Shown here piece by piece: positions 46,883-55,677 of a stretch of 64,000 nucleotides of DNA. Position numbers and translations under genes: made by a program. The DNA is from Psychrobacter faecalis (GTDB taxonomy: Bacteria; Pseudomonadota; Gammaproteobacteria; Pseudomonadales; Moraxellaceae). How positions within the stretch are numbered: the first letter of the stretch is position 1; each line of letters begins with the position of its first letter. The stretch lies in assembly GCF_016107575.1 (NCBI RefSeq), contig NZ_JABAST010000001.1, positions 175,349-239,348 on the forward strand, written 5' to 3'. The notes below the pieces were generated by a model. The model was not told the DNA's origin. It worked only from the letters and a program-made list of their open reading frames with translations, and searched no databases.

Positions 46883-47728
46883 TTAGAAGCGGTAAGTTGC
46901 ACCAACTTTAACAATTGGCATCCACTCTAACCAGCTTTTATCTTCTAGATCTTTTTCTGCGCGATCAGCAACAATATTTGCAGCAGAGTTTGGATTATCA
47001 TCAGTGCGATTGATTGTAGCGTCTACTTTACCCATATACGCTGCACCAAGTTCGCCGAATACACCAAAGTTATTGGTGATGTTAGGACGGAAACCTACAG
47101 TTAAGTAAGGGGCTAGTTTGTTACGATGTTCGATACTACCTTCTAGGTTACCAACGTACTCACCAGCAACATCTGGAGCATCTACAGGAGCTTGACCTGT
47201 ATAATATCTATCACCATCAATACTGTAATAACCATCACCTTCAGCATTTGCACGAACGTCGATATCGTTGTCAGGAACGATGATACCAGCACCTACTGTG
47301 AACCAGTTGGCAGCAGGACGTAATTGTACACCTAGGTACGGGTTGCTAAAATCTGTATCTACGTCATAGTTGATGTCATTTGCATCGAAGTCACCGCCGA
47401 ATAGGTCAGCAACGTCGCCACCTGCCCAACCAGCCTGTAGTTCAGTTGTCTCATTAAGACCCCAACCGATATTAGCACCATAACCTAGCGTACCCACTTC
47501 AGCGCTGATAGCTGCTGGATGAGTCACAGTTTGGAAAAAAGTTCTGTCGCTATATGAGTTTGCTGGTTGTACAACAGCAACTGGCTCAGCTTGATAAGCT
47601 ACGGCAACTGGCTCAGCTTCGTATACAACCGCATCGTTGTTATCAACAACGATAACTGGTTCAGCTGCTAGTGCAGCAGTAGATGCTAATACAGCAGCAG
47701 AAATTGCTGTTAATTTAATAAGTTTCAT
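46883..47728 (-). CDS. Outer-membrane beta-barrel protein, family not recognised
   Basis: The 281-residue product has a Sec signal peptide (cleavage after about residue 21, AALA-AEP) and starts at 47728, with AGGAG just upstream. Alternating hydrophobic strands and the C-terminal GATYRF with final Phe identify an outer-membrane barrel. Segments such as NIGWGLNETTELQAGWAGGD and SNPYLGVQLRPAANWFTVGAG read as barrel hairpins. Just after the signal lies a short repeat, YEAEPVAVAYQAEPVAVV, which precedes the barrel. It is isolated by terminators and a 614-base gap. Confidence 0.72.
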   Translation of the reverse strand: MKLIKLTAISAAVLASTAALAAEPVIVVDNNDAVVYEAEPVAVAYQAEPVAVVQPANSYSDRTFFQTVTHPAAISAEVGTLGYGANIGWGLNETTELQAGWAGGDVADLFGGDFDANDINYDVDTDFSNPYLGVQLRPAANWFTVGAGIIVPDNDIDVRANAEGDGYYSIDGDRYYTGQAPVDAPDVAGEYVGNLEGSIEHRNKLAPYLTVGFRPNITNNFGVFGELGAAYMGKVDATINRTDDNPNSAANIVADRAEKDLEDKSWLEWMPIVKVGATYRF

Positions 47729-48342
47729 AAATACTCTCCTAAAGTGTGAAATAACTCGCCCGTAAAAAAATGATAATTTAACTTTTTTATAAACAACCAT
47801 TTTGTTGAGCAGATTAAAACAATTTTGGCTTAAAAAGTCACCCCCATGAATGCGCTTTTTATTTGCCGTTATGTAAAGATTGCATAGATATTGTAATATT
47901 TGCTACACCAACCTGCAAAACTTCGGTTTCCTGTTACACAATACTCTCAAAGCAACTGAATAGTCAGAACATGAATATTGAATCGCTTAACGCTCATGTA
48001 AAGGTATTACAAAACATGTCAGTATAATGACCTACCTCCCCCTTTAACTCAATTACAGTTATAGAGTTTATTACTACAGTTTGTTGTGGTTTGTGAGTTA
48101 ACGTATCCAATGCTACCCAAAAGACAAAGTAAGACAAAAATGTGAGAAATTAGTCTGAATTATAAAAACGTAAATATATCGTTTATATCTAATAAGATAG
48201 CTTGTTTGAGTGCGTTATTATGCTAAATTAGAGCTACTAATAGATGTCTTTTTAGTATTTGCATTTTTGAAATTTTCAATAGCGTATTAATGAATTTTTC
48301 TACTTTTCGCTTTACCCTTATCATTTTTATTGAGCCATTTTT
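47729..48342. other. Divergent region between the barrel gene and the IclR gene
   Basis: The 614-base, AT-rich gap between divergent starts contains no recognised gene. The minus-strand AGGAG before the barrel start is clear. No strong inverted repeat was seen, so it is probably promoter DNA with regulator sites. Confidence 0.4.
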
Positions 48343-49101
48343 ATGCCAAAAGTTTCGTCGATTACCCGTGTGTTAGAGATTATCGAAGCGGTGTCTTATG
48401 CGTCAAAACCCCTCTCACCACTTGAGCTGTCGCAAGAGCTTGATATCCCAAAACCTACTATCCATCGCTTGATTCAAAACTTAGTCGATGAAGGGTTTGT
48501 GACCGTCGATATTGGCGGCGGTATTATTCCTGGCAAGCGGGTGCGTAATTTGAGCGTTGAGCTTTGGCAGCAGCGTCAATTTTTTAATGAGCGGCAAATT
48601 ATTTTGCAAAAATTGGTTGATGAGATTAAGGAGACTTGCGGTATCGCCATTCCTTATCAGATGGACATGATGTATACCAATCGCGCTAACACCTCGCTGC
48701 CTTTGCAAATATATCTGCCTGTCGGCGCGAAATCACCGATGTGGTGTACGGCTACGGGTAAGTTATATCTAAGCCAGTTGTCTGCCACCAGCCGCGCTAA
48801 AATACTACAAGGCCTACCGTTAGATAAATTTACCAAAAATACGATTACCGATATTGATACGTTAAATGCCGAGCTTGATCGTATCGCAGAGACAGGCATT
48901 GGTATCGATAATGAGGAATTTATCTCAGAGATGGTAGCGGTGTCGGTGCCTGTGCTAGACAAAAAATCTCGCTATCTAGCGTCGCTATATATCCACGCAC
49001 CAACCATTCGCGTGTCATTAGATGAGCTGATGGAGCATGTACCGCGCTTGCAAAAAGCAGCGCATGATATTCAAGCATTGGTGTATGAGCTACAAAACTA
49101 G
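48343..49101 (+). CDS. IclR family transcriptional regulator
   Basis: The 252-residue regulator has an N-terminal winged helix-turn-helix (about 5-65; LSPLELSQELDIPKPTIHRL recognition region) and a C-terminal IclR effector domain. This includes MWCTATGKLYLSQL, IGIDNEEFISEMVAVSVPVL and LASLYIHAP. It lies at the end of the valine/propionate catabolic cluster, convergent with mmsB, and most likely controls that cluster. IclR regulators usually sense acyl-CoA or organic-acid intermediates. Effector unknown. Confidence 0.9.
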   Translation: MPKVSSITRVLEIIEAVSYASKPLSPLELSQELDIPKPTIHRLIQNLVDEGFVTVDIGGGIIPGKRVRNLSVELWQQRQFFNERQIILQKLVDEIKETCGIAIPYQMDMMYTNRANTSLPLQIYLPVGAKSPMWCTATGKLYLSQLSATSRAKILQGLPLDKFTKNTITDIDTLNAELDRIAETGIGIDNEEFISEMVAVSVPVLDKKSRYLASLYIHAPTIRVSLDELMEHVPRLQKAAHDIQALVYELQN

Positions 49102-49134
49102 AGTGTGTGACATTAAGAAAAAATATGACTCAAT

Positions 49135-49173
49135 AAAAAAGTCTGCGTTATAAAACTAGCGCAGACCTTTTTT
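49135..49173. terminator. Bidirectional terminator between the IclR gene and mmsB
   Basis: AAAAAAGTCTGCG pairs with CGCAGAC-CTTTTTT across about 12 bases, between convergent genes. Confidence 0.8.
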
Positions 49174-49251
49174 GTGCTTTGTTAATAACATGATGGCAAT
49201 TAGAAAAACACTCTATGCAAAATTGATTAAGGATTTTAAGCGTTGCGTGCT

Positions 49252-50205
49252 TTAAGACAATACCGAACTGTCATGTCGCGCCATGATGCTAGAAAAATCT
49301 TTATCGCCATTTTCTACTGTGTGAGATTCATAAAGCTCAGTAGCTTTGGCTCCCATCGGCGTTTCAACATCGGTATCCTTAGCCGTTTGCATCGCAAGGT
49401 TAAGGTCTTTTTGCATGAGTTTACTCATAAAGCCGCCTTTATAACCATTGCTAGATGGCACGTTCTCCATTACTTGCGGATAAGGGTTATAGACTTCTAA
49501 TGTCCAATTACGGCCTGAGCTTTGGAGCATGATATCTGAGAGTACTTTTGGGTCTAGGCCGTTTTTTACGCCTAAATTAATCGCTTCTGCCGTTCCTGCC
49601 ATGAGAATGCCTAACAGCATATTATTGCAGATTTTCGCGACTTGTCCGGCACCATGCTCGCCTGCATGAAAGATGTTTTTGCCCATAACGGCGAGTATTG
49701 GTTCGGCTTTGGCAAATGCATCGTCACTCCCACCGACAATAAAAGTTAAAGTACCAGCAATGGCGCCGCCTGTACCGCCGGAGACTGGCGCGTCTAAGAA
49801 GTCGATACCAACCTTACTTGCTGCTTCTGCCACCAATCTTGCATCAGCTGCTGCGATGGTGCTGCTATCGATGACCAACGTACCCTTAGGTAATTCTGCT
49901 AGTAGGCCATTAACGCCATTCTCACCTAGATAGACAGAATGGACGTGCTTGCCCGCAGGCAACATGCTAATGACAACTTGTGCATTGCTCGCAGCATCTT
50001 TAGGACTATCAGCCACACTGGCACCTGCGTGTTGTAAGCGCGCGGTCGCCTCCGCAGATAAATCATAAATCGATAGCGTATAACCTGCCTTTAACAAGTT
50101 CTCTGCCATCGGTGCACCCATATTGCCAAGCCCAATAAAGGCGATATTTGGCTTAGTAGTATCGTTTGATGCCTTATTACTTAAATCTGTATCCTTTGTA
50201 CCCAT
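49252..50205 (-). CDS. mmsB: 3-hydroxyisobutyrate dehydrogenase
   Basis: MmsB oxidises 3-hydroxyisobutyrate to methylmalonate semialdehyde in valine breakdown. The 317-residue protein has a Rossmann motif IAFIGLGNMGAPMAENLLKAG, the substrate loop DAPVSGGTGGAIAGTLTFI, and the catalytic Lys in GAGQVAKICNNMLLG. The N-terminus has about 20 extra residues relative to the usual length. AAGGAG precedes the start. It is the last gene of the mmsA-to-mmsB array and converges on the IclR gene. Confidence 0.94.
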   Translation of the reverse strand: MGTKDTDLSNKASNDTTKPNIAFIGLGNMGAPMAENLLKAGYTLSIYDLSAEATARLQHAGASVADSPKDAASNAQVVISMLPAGKHVHSVYLGENGVNGLLAELPKGTLVIDSSTIAAADARLVAEAASKVGIDFLDAPVSGGTGGAIAGTLTFIVGGSDDAFAKAEPILAVMGKNIFHAGEHGAGQVAKICNNMLLGILMAGTAEAINLGVKNGLDPKVLSDIMLQSSGRNWTLEVYNPYPQVMENVPSSNGYKGGFMSKLMQKDLNLAMQTAKDTDVETPMGAKATELYESHTVENGDKDFSSIMARHDSSVLS

Positions 50206-50316
50206 CTCATCGCTCCTTGATGATTGCTTATTATTTATACATATATGTAGACAATGCTTTATAGAATCTTACATTTTTTAATTTTTACCTGATTTGTTTC
50301 ATTGAACTATAAGTTT

Positions 50317-51549
50317 TTAGCGCACAAGTTGGTTACCGAATGCGCCTTCGCCCAACCAGTCGCTTAAAGGGTGCTGGCCTTTAGCATAAGGGTTTAAAAA
50401 ATGGCTATGAATATATGCTTGCCCTTCGCTACTGAGACACTCTGCTAATGAGCGTGACCATTGTGGATTGCGATCCTTATCAATCAGTAGCGCACGCACG
50501 CCTTCTTTAAAATCAGGATTGGCGGCACAATGTACGGCGACATTGGCCTCTAAATACAAGACTTGCTCTAACGATAAGTCGGTGACTTTGTGGTAAAGCG
50601 CATAGGTCAAAGCGGCAGTTACAGGGCAGCCGTGACGATAAGTAGCTACTGCTCGCTGCGTCCAACTATCGGCTGCAAAGTTTGTATCTAGTTTTGCAAG
50701 CGCTTCGTCCCTTTGTAGAAGTGCATCAATATCTCCTAAGCCGCCGCTGTTCATCAATTGCTGAATAGGTTTCCAATATATCGCAAGCTTACTTGCAGGC
50801 AACTCAGCAACAGGATGTGCTGCTAATGCGCGACTGACGATACTATGAGCGCTATCGTTATGACATTTATCGCTGCTACCAGCTGCCGCTTGCCAATCAC
50901 TCTGTTTTAAACTTTGTAGAACGGCATCATAATCACTACTGGCAACGGCATACTCTGCAAGATTGGCTAATAAAGCATCTTTGCCGTTACACATCGCACC
51001 TGTTAGCCCTAAGAACAAACCTGTTTTAGCTGGCATGCGCTGTAGGAACCAACTACCAGAAGCATCTGGGAACAGTCCAATAGTCACTTCTGGCATCGCA
51101 AAGCGGGTACGCTCGGTGACCAAACGATGACTACAACCTGCCATCAAGCCCATACCGCCACCCATAATAATACCGTCACCCCAGAGGATTAATGGCTTTG
51201 GATAAAAATGCATCTGCCGATACAGACGGTATTCATGACCGAAAAACTCTGTCGCATAAGGATTCGGTAGCGGAGCACTGCTGGACATGCTGTCGTACAG
51301 CTTACGAATATCACCGCCAGCACAAAACGCCTTATCGCCTGCGCCTTTTAATACCAGTGCCACTACCTGATCGTCATTTTGCCACTGCTCTAGCTGCTTG
51401 GCTAACAATTGACACATCTCAACACTAAGCGCATTGAGAGACTTTGGCGTATTTAACGTCATTATGCCAATCAGATGACCGCACTCTGTCGGCTCAGTAT
51501 TGAACAGGACTGGCGCTTCTTGTTCTGTGTTTTCTGTTACTGCTGTCAT
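50317..51549 (-). CDS. 3-hydroxyisobutyryl-CoA hydrolase-like enoyl-CoA hydratase/isomerase family protein
   Basis: The 410-residue crotonase-fold protein carries the long C-terminal half typical of 3-hydroxyisobutyryl-CoA hydrolase (HIBCH) and not of hydratases. Motifs: KGAGDKAFCAGGDIRKLY, ILWGDGIIMGGGMGLMAGC, MPEVTIGLFPDASGSW (catalytic Glu region), and the substrate-binding CADYAV-like segment replaced here by NLAEYAVASSDYD. HIBCH frees 3-hydroxyisobutyrate from its CoA thioester in valine breakdown, matching the flanking mmsB and hydratase genes. A short branched-chain hydratase function is less likely because of the length. Confidence 0.86.
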   Translation of the reverse strand: MTAVTENTEQEAPVLFNTEPTECGHLIGIMTLNTPKSLNALSVEMCQLLAKQLEQWQNDDQVVALVLKGAGDKAFCAGGDIRKLYDSMSSSAPLPNPYATEFFGHEYRLYRQMHFYPKPLILWGDGIIMGGGMGLMAGCSHRLVTERTRFAMPEVTIGLFPDASGSWFLQRMPAKTGLFLGLTGAMCNGKDALLANLAEYAVASSDYDAVLQSLKQSDWQAAAGSSDKCHNDSAHSIVSRALAAHPVAELPASKLAIYWKPIQQLMNSGGLGDIDALLQRDEALAKLDTNFAADSWTQRAVATYRHGCPVTAALTYALYHKVTDLSLEQVLYLEANVAVHCAANPDFKEGVRALLIDKDRNPQWSRSLAECLSSEGQAYIHSHFLNPYAKGQHPLSDWLGEGAFGNQLVR

Positions 51550-51606
51550 AAAAGAGACCTACCAAAATTAAAATGAGTAAAGCAAATATTAAGACATCCC
51601 TACAGG

Positions 51607-52389
51607 CTATTTATTTTGCCAATTGGGTTTGCGCTTCTCTAAGAATGCTTGTACGCCTTCGCGCTGATCGTTGGTGTCGAATAACTTAACAAAAGCTTCA
51701 CGCTCATGGACAAGGTTTTGGGCAGGCGGGGTATTTCTTGCTGCTTGGATAAGCTGTTTCGAATAACTGACCGCCACAGGTGATTGCTTAGCGACTTTTT
51801 GCGCTAAGGCTTGCGCCGCTAATAAGCCGCCACCTTTTGCCGTGACTTCTTCGACTAAGCCAATGCGTAATGCGGTCTCGGCATCGACGCGCTCACCGCA
51901 CAATATCATCCGTTTTGCCCAACCTTCACCAACCAGTAAATGTAGGTTTTGCGTACCGCCTGCACAGGGCAGTAAGCCCACGCCGGCCTCTGGTAAGGCC
52001 ATCTGTGCATGCGCTTCTGCGATACGGATATCACAGGCTAGCGCGCACTCAAGTCCACCGCCCATCGCATAACCGTTGATAACCGCGATACTGACGCCGC
52101 GATACGCTGATAGCGCTTCGAACGCTTCACCAAACGCGATAGCCATACTTATCGCGCGTCCTTTATCGCCGTCTGAGAAATTGTTTAAATCGGCACCTGC
52201 TGAAAAGAACTTTTCCCCATCGCCATGGATAATTAACGCATAAACATCATCATTGGCATTGAGGTCAGTGACCAGTTGCTTGAGCGCTGGCAGACTGTCC
52301 ATCGTCCAAGTATGGGCAGGTGGGTTATTCAGTGTGACGGTAGCAATATGGCCGTCGATTGAGAGCTTTAAGTTGGTATAATCGGTCAT
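51607..52389 (-). CDS. Enoyl-CoA hydratase/isomerase family protein
   Basis: The 260-residue crotonase-fold enzyme has the oxyanion hole FFSAGADLNNF and GYAMGGGLECALACDIRIAE, with the two catalytic Glu positions in GGGLE and ALPEAGVGLLPCAGG. In this cluster it would hydrate methacrylyl-CoA to 3-hydroxyisobutyryl-CoA. Its order between the acyl-CoA dehydrogenase and the hydrolase supports this. The start has GGAACATCC upstream, which is weak, but no other in-frame start is plausible. Confidence 0.9.
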   Translation of the reverse strand: MTDYTNLKLSIDGHIATVTLNNPPAHTWTMDSLPALKQLVTDLNANDDVYALIIHGDGEKFFSAGADLNNFSDGDKGRAISMAIAFGEAFEALSAYRGVSIAVINGYAMGGGLECALACDIRIAEAHAQMALPEAGVGLLPCAGGTQNLHLLVGEGWAKRMILCGERVDAETALRIGLVEEVTAKGGGLLAAQALAQKVAKQSPVAVSYSKQLIQAARNTPPAQNLVHEREAFVKLFDTNDQREGVQAFLEKRKPNWQNK

Positions 52390-52468
52390 GGAACATCCTT
52401 GTTATTACCTTTCTATAAAATGGCTTTATTCAAAACGCTTAATAAAGCAGTTTTATAATATTGTTGGG

Positions 52469-53629
52469 CTAGCGTAATTGACTCAACGCATCATCCTGCA
52501 TAAGCTGGCGCGAGACAATCACCCGCATAATCTCATTGGTGCCTTCTAAAATCTGATGGACACGCAAGTCTCGCACATGGCGCTCAAGCGGATACTCATT
52601 GAGATAGCCATAACCACCATGTAGCTGTAAGGCTTCATTGGCAACATCGAAACAAAGATCCGTAGACAGACGCTTTGCCATGGCACAGTAGATAGAGGCT
52701 TGCGCATCATTATTATCGATTTTGCTAGCCGCTAAATACAGCATTTGCCTTGCAGTAATGGTTTGGGTGAGCATATCAGCAAGTTTAAACTGTACTGACT
52801 GTAAGCTGGCAATCGGGCTGCCAAACTGGCTACGCTCTTGCACGTAATTGGTCGCGGTCTCTAGCGCCGACTGCGCCGTACCAACTGCACAGATACCGAT
52901 ATTAATACGACCCCCATCTAAGCCTTTCATCGCAATACGAAAACCTTGGCCTTCCTCGCCGATGAGGTTTTCAGCGGGTACTTTGACATTTTTAAAACTA
53001 ATTGTTCGCGTTGGTTGCGCTTTCCAGCCCATTTTATGCTCGTTTTTGCCATACTCAATACCATCGCTATGGGCATCTACGACAAATGCCGAGATCCCTT
53101 TTGGCCCTGCAGCGCCTGTACGTGCCATAACTACTAACACATCGGTTGAACCTGCCCCTGATATAAAAGTTTTCTCGCCATTAAGTACATAATAGTCGCC
53201 TTGCTTATCGGCTTTGGTACGTAATGAGGCGGCATCAGAACCAGCATTCGGCTCAGTTAAGCAGTAACTGCCAAGCCATTCACCGCTGACCATATGGGGC
53301 AAATACTTTTTACACAAAGCGTCGCTACCGTACTCACCAATCATCCATCCCGCCATATTATGGATACTCATATAGGCGGCAACGGCGGTATCACCCCAAG
53401 CCAGCTCCTCAAACACCATGGCAGAGTCTAAGCGTGGTAACCCTAAGCCGTTATATTCTGGGTTGGTATACAGCCCTAAAAAGCCAAGCTCGCCGGTTTT
53501 TTTGATGACATCGACTGGAAAGTGCGAAGTACGATCCCATTCAGCCGCGTTGGGCTTTAGCTCTTTTTGCGCAAACTGTCTGGCAGTTTGGCGAAAGGCG
53601 ATTTGGTCTTCGGTCAATGAAAAATCCAT
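52469..53629 (-). CDS. Acyl-CoA dehydrogenase (isobutyryl-CoA dehydrogenase-like)
   Basis: The 386-residue flavoprotein starts at 53629 (MDFSLTEDQIAFRQ), with AAGGA seven bases upstream; an earlier ATG adds nine unsupported residues. Motifs: GSYCLTEPNAGSDAASLRT, GEKTFISGAGSTDVLVVMAR, and the C-terminal HQILEGTNEIMRVIVSRQL, whose Glu is in the usual catalytic region for short-chain enzymes. In context it most likely oxidises isobutyryl-CoA to methacrylyl-CoA in valine breakdown. Branched or straight chain preference cannot be proven by sight. Confidence 0.9.
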   Translation of the reverse strand: MDFSLTEDQIAFRQTARQFAQKELKPNAAEWDRTSHFPVDVIKKTGELGFLGLYTNPEYNGLGLPRLDSAMVFEELAWGDTAVAAYMSIHNMAGWMIGEYGSDALCKKYLPHMVSGEWLGSYCLTEPNAGSDAASLRTKADKQGDYYVLNGEKTFISGAGSTDVLVVMARTGAAGPKGISAFVVDAHSDGIEYGKNEHKMGWKAQPTRTISFKNVKVPAENLIGEEGQGFRIAMKGLDGGRINIGICAVGTAQSALETATNYVQERSQFGSPIASLQSVQFKLADMLTQTITARQMLYLAASKIDNNDAQASIYCAMAKRLSTDLCFDVANEALQLHGGYGYLNEYPLERHVRDLRVHQILEGTNEIMRVIVSRQLMQDDALSQLR

Positions 53630-53823
53630 AGGGTCATCCTTGTGCATGTATAGCAAATATGGGAAAAAAGATTATAAGCCGTCAGTCTACTGTGGTTTAA
53701 ACCGTGCTGGTTATATAGTATAGCAGCGCTATAACGACAATCATAAATCATACTTTTGCTAAAAAATACTGAGCAAGAGTGTCGCTATATTGCTTGGACG
53801 CTGCAAATATAGTCGATTGACGA

Positions 53824-55308
53824 TTACATTGAAATAGTAGTATTGACGCTGCGGCTTGCCTCGTCATCAAACCAGCGGGCAGTGACCGTTTTGGTTTGGG
53901 TATAGAACTGTACCGCTTGCTTACCATAAGGACCCAAATCGCCAAGCTTACTAGCACGTGAGCCTGAGAATGAGAACATCGGTAGTGGCACAGGAATTGG
54001 CAAGTTAATACCGATTTGACCAACCATAATATCCTGTTGGAACTTATGCGCAGCAGCGCCTGACTGAGTGAAGATAGCGGTACCATTACCATGTGGATTG
54101 GCATTGAGTAGCTCAATCGCTTCATCAAGGTCAGCTGCACGCATGATACACAGTACTGGGCCAAAAATTTCTTCTTTATAAATTTGCATATCCGCAGTGA
54201 CGTTATCAAAGATAGTCGGGCCTACAAAGTTGCCTTTCTCAAAGCCTTCAACCGTGATGCCGCGACCATCAAGAAGTAGACTAGCACCCTCTTCTACCCC
54301 CGTACCAATTAAGTGCTCGACACGCGCTTTTGCAGCAGGTGAAATGAGTGGACCTAAATCCTTGTCATTTTTACCTGCTGAAACCACTAAGCCTTCTGCT
54401 TTGGCTTTGATATCATCAATCCATTCACCTGCTTCACCGACGAGCACCACAACTGACAGCGCCATACAACGTTGACCGGCGGCACCAAAGGCAGCACCCG
54501 CTAGCTGATTGAGTGTTTGTTCTTTATTGGCATCAGGCAATATAACGCCATGGTTTTTCGCACCCATCATACACTGGGCGCGCTTACCTGATTTACTGGC
54601 GCGCTCATAGACATGCTTGCCGACATTGGTTGAGCCAACGAATGAAACTGCTTTGATATCTGGGTGATCACAAATGGCATCAACCGTAGCCTTGCCACCA
54701 TGCACTACGTTGAGTACGCCTTCAGGGACGCCAGCTTCAACGGCCAACTCAACCAAACGCATGGTTACCATCGGATCTTGTTCAGAAGGCTTAAGAATGA
54801 ATGTATTACCCGTAGCAATCGCCATTGGGAACATCCATAGTGGAATCATCGCGGGAAAGTTAAATGGGGTGATACCAGCGCAAACGCCAAGTGGCTGCCA
54901 GATACTATAGGTGTCGACGCCTGTTGCGACGTTTTCAACGAAGTCGCCGATTTGCAAGTTAGCAATGCCCGCCGCATGCTCAACCACTTCTAAACCACGA
55001 AATACATCACCGCGCGCATCAGCAATGGTTTTTCCCTGCTCTGCGGTTAAGATTTCTGCCAGCTCATCCATATGCTCGCGAATCAATTCTTGATACTTTA
55101 AAAAAATACGCGCACGAGTAGTGATTGGTGTTTTACGCCATGTCTGAAACGCTTTTTGGGCGGCAGCGACGGCTTGATTGATTTCATCGTCAGTCGTTTG
55201 CGGAACTTTGGCGATGACTTCTTGGGTGGCGGGATCAGTGATGTCAATCCATTCGCTGGTATTAGAATCAACAAATTGACCATCAATAAGCTGCTGAACG
55301 TGATGCAT
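53824..55308 (-). CDS. mmsA: Methylmalonate-semialdehyde dehydrogenase (CoA-acylating)
   Basis: MmsA turns methylmalonate semialdehyde into propionyl-CoA with release of CO2. The 494-residue aldehyde dehydrogenase has [39 protein letters not shown], and the active-site [11 protein letters not shown] with catalytic Cys. The family lacks the general-base Glu of ordinary ALDHs, and here the equivalent segment reads [12 protein letters not shown]. It is the first gene of the valine array, and a long gap with the prpE terminator lies upstream. Gene order onwards follows the pathway. Confidence 0.95.
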   Translation of the reverse strand: MHHVQQLIDGQFVDSNTSEWIDITDPATQEVIAKVPQTTDDEINQAVAAAQKAFQTWRKTPITTRARIFLKYQELIREHMDELAEILTAEQGKTIADARGDVFRGLEVVEHAAGIANLQIGDFVENVATGVDTYSIWQPLGVCAGITPFNFPAMIPLWMFPMAIATGNTFILKPSEQDPMVTMRLVELAVEAGVPEGVLNVVHGGKATVDAICDHPDIKAVSFVGSTNVGKHVYERASKSGKRAQCMMGAKNHGVILPDANKEQTLNQLAGAAFGAAGQRCMALSVVVLVGEAGEWIDDIKAKAEGLVVSAGKNDKDLGPLISPAAKARVEHLIGTGVEEGASLLLDGRGITVEGFEKGNFVGPTIFDNVTADMQIYKEEIFGPVLCIMRAADLDEAIELLNANPHGNGTAIFTQSGAAAHKFQQDIMVGQIGINLPIPVPLPMFSFSGSRASKLGDLGPYGKQAVQFYTQTKTVTARWFDDEASRSVNTTISM

Positions 55309-55677
55309 AAGATATCCTTATCTTGTTTGTTTGCTCACCATTTAATGGTGTGCCAGTATTTATAAAAAAGTATTCATACAAGAATATTGTTAAAAGGGAT
55401 AAAAAAACTATCCATTATTAACCTTTAAACATTATTTTAAAATGATTTATTTCGTATCGTTATTGACTATAGCAATAAATCAATTTTAGGGTCAAGCGCT
55501 TTATCAAACTTTTATTTGCGATAATCGCCATCTATAAAATTTATCAGTCTAAAAACCAAAAAGCCCATGCTGGTACATGAGCTTTTTATTACTTTTAAAG
55601 TTGTATTTAAAAATGTGATTAAATTTTGATTAGAATTGACAAGGCCATGTCAGTAATTCAATCAATGGCTTTTGATC
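55309..55677. other. Gap between mmsA and prpE
   Basis: The 369-base gene-free stretch has the prpE terminator at 55558-55587 at its distal end. A promoter for mmsA is expected in 55309-55550, but no good hexamer pair was identified. Confidence 0.4.
55558..55587 (-). terminator. Terminator after prpE
   Basis: On the minus strand AAAAAGCTCATG-TACCAG-CATGGGCTTTTT forms a hairpin ending in a T run, 91 bases after the prpE stop. It isolates prpE from mmsA. Confidence 0.8.
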
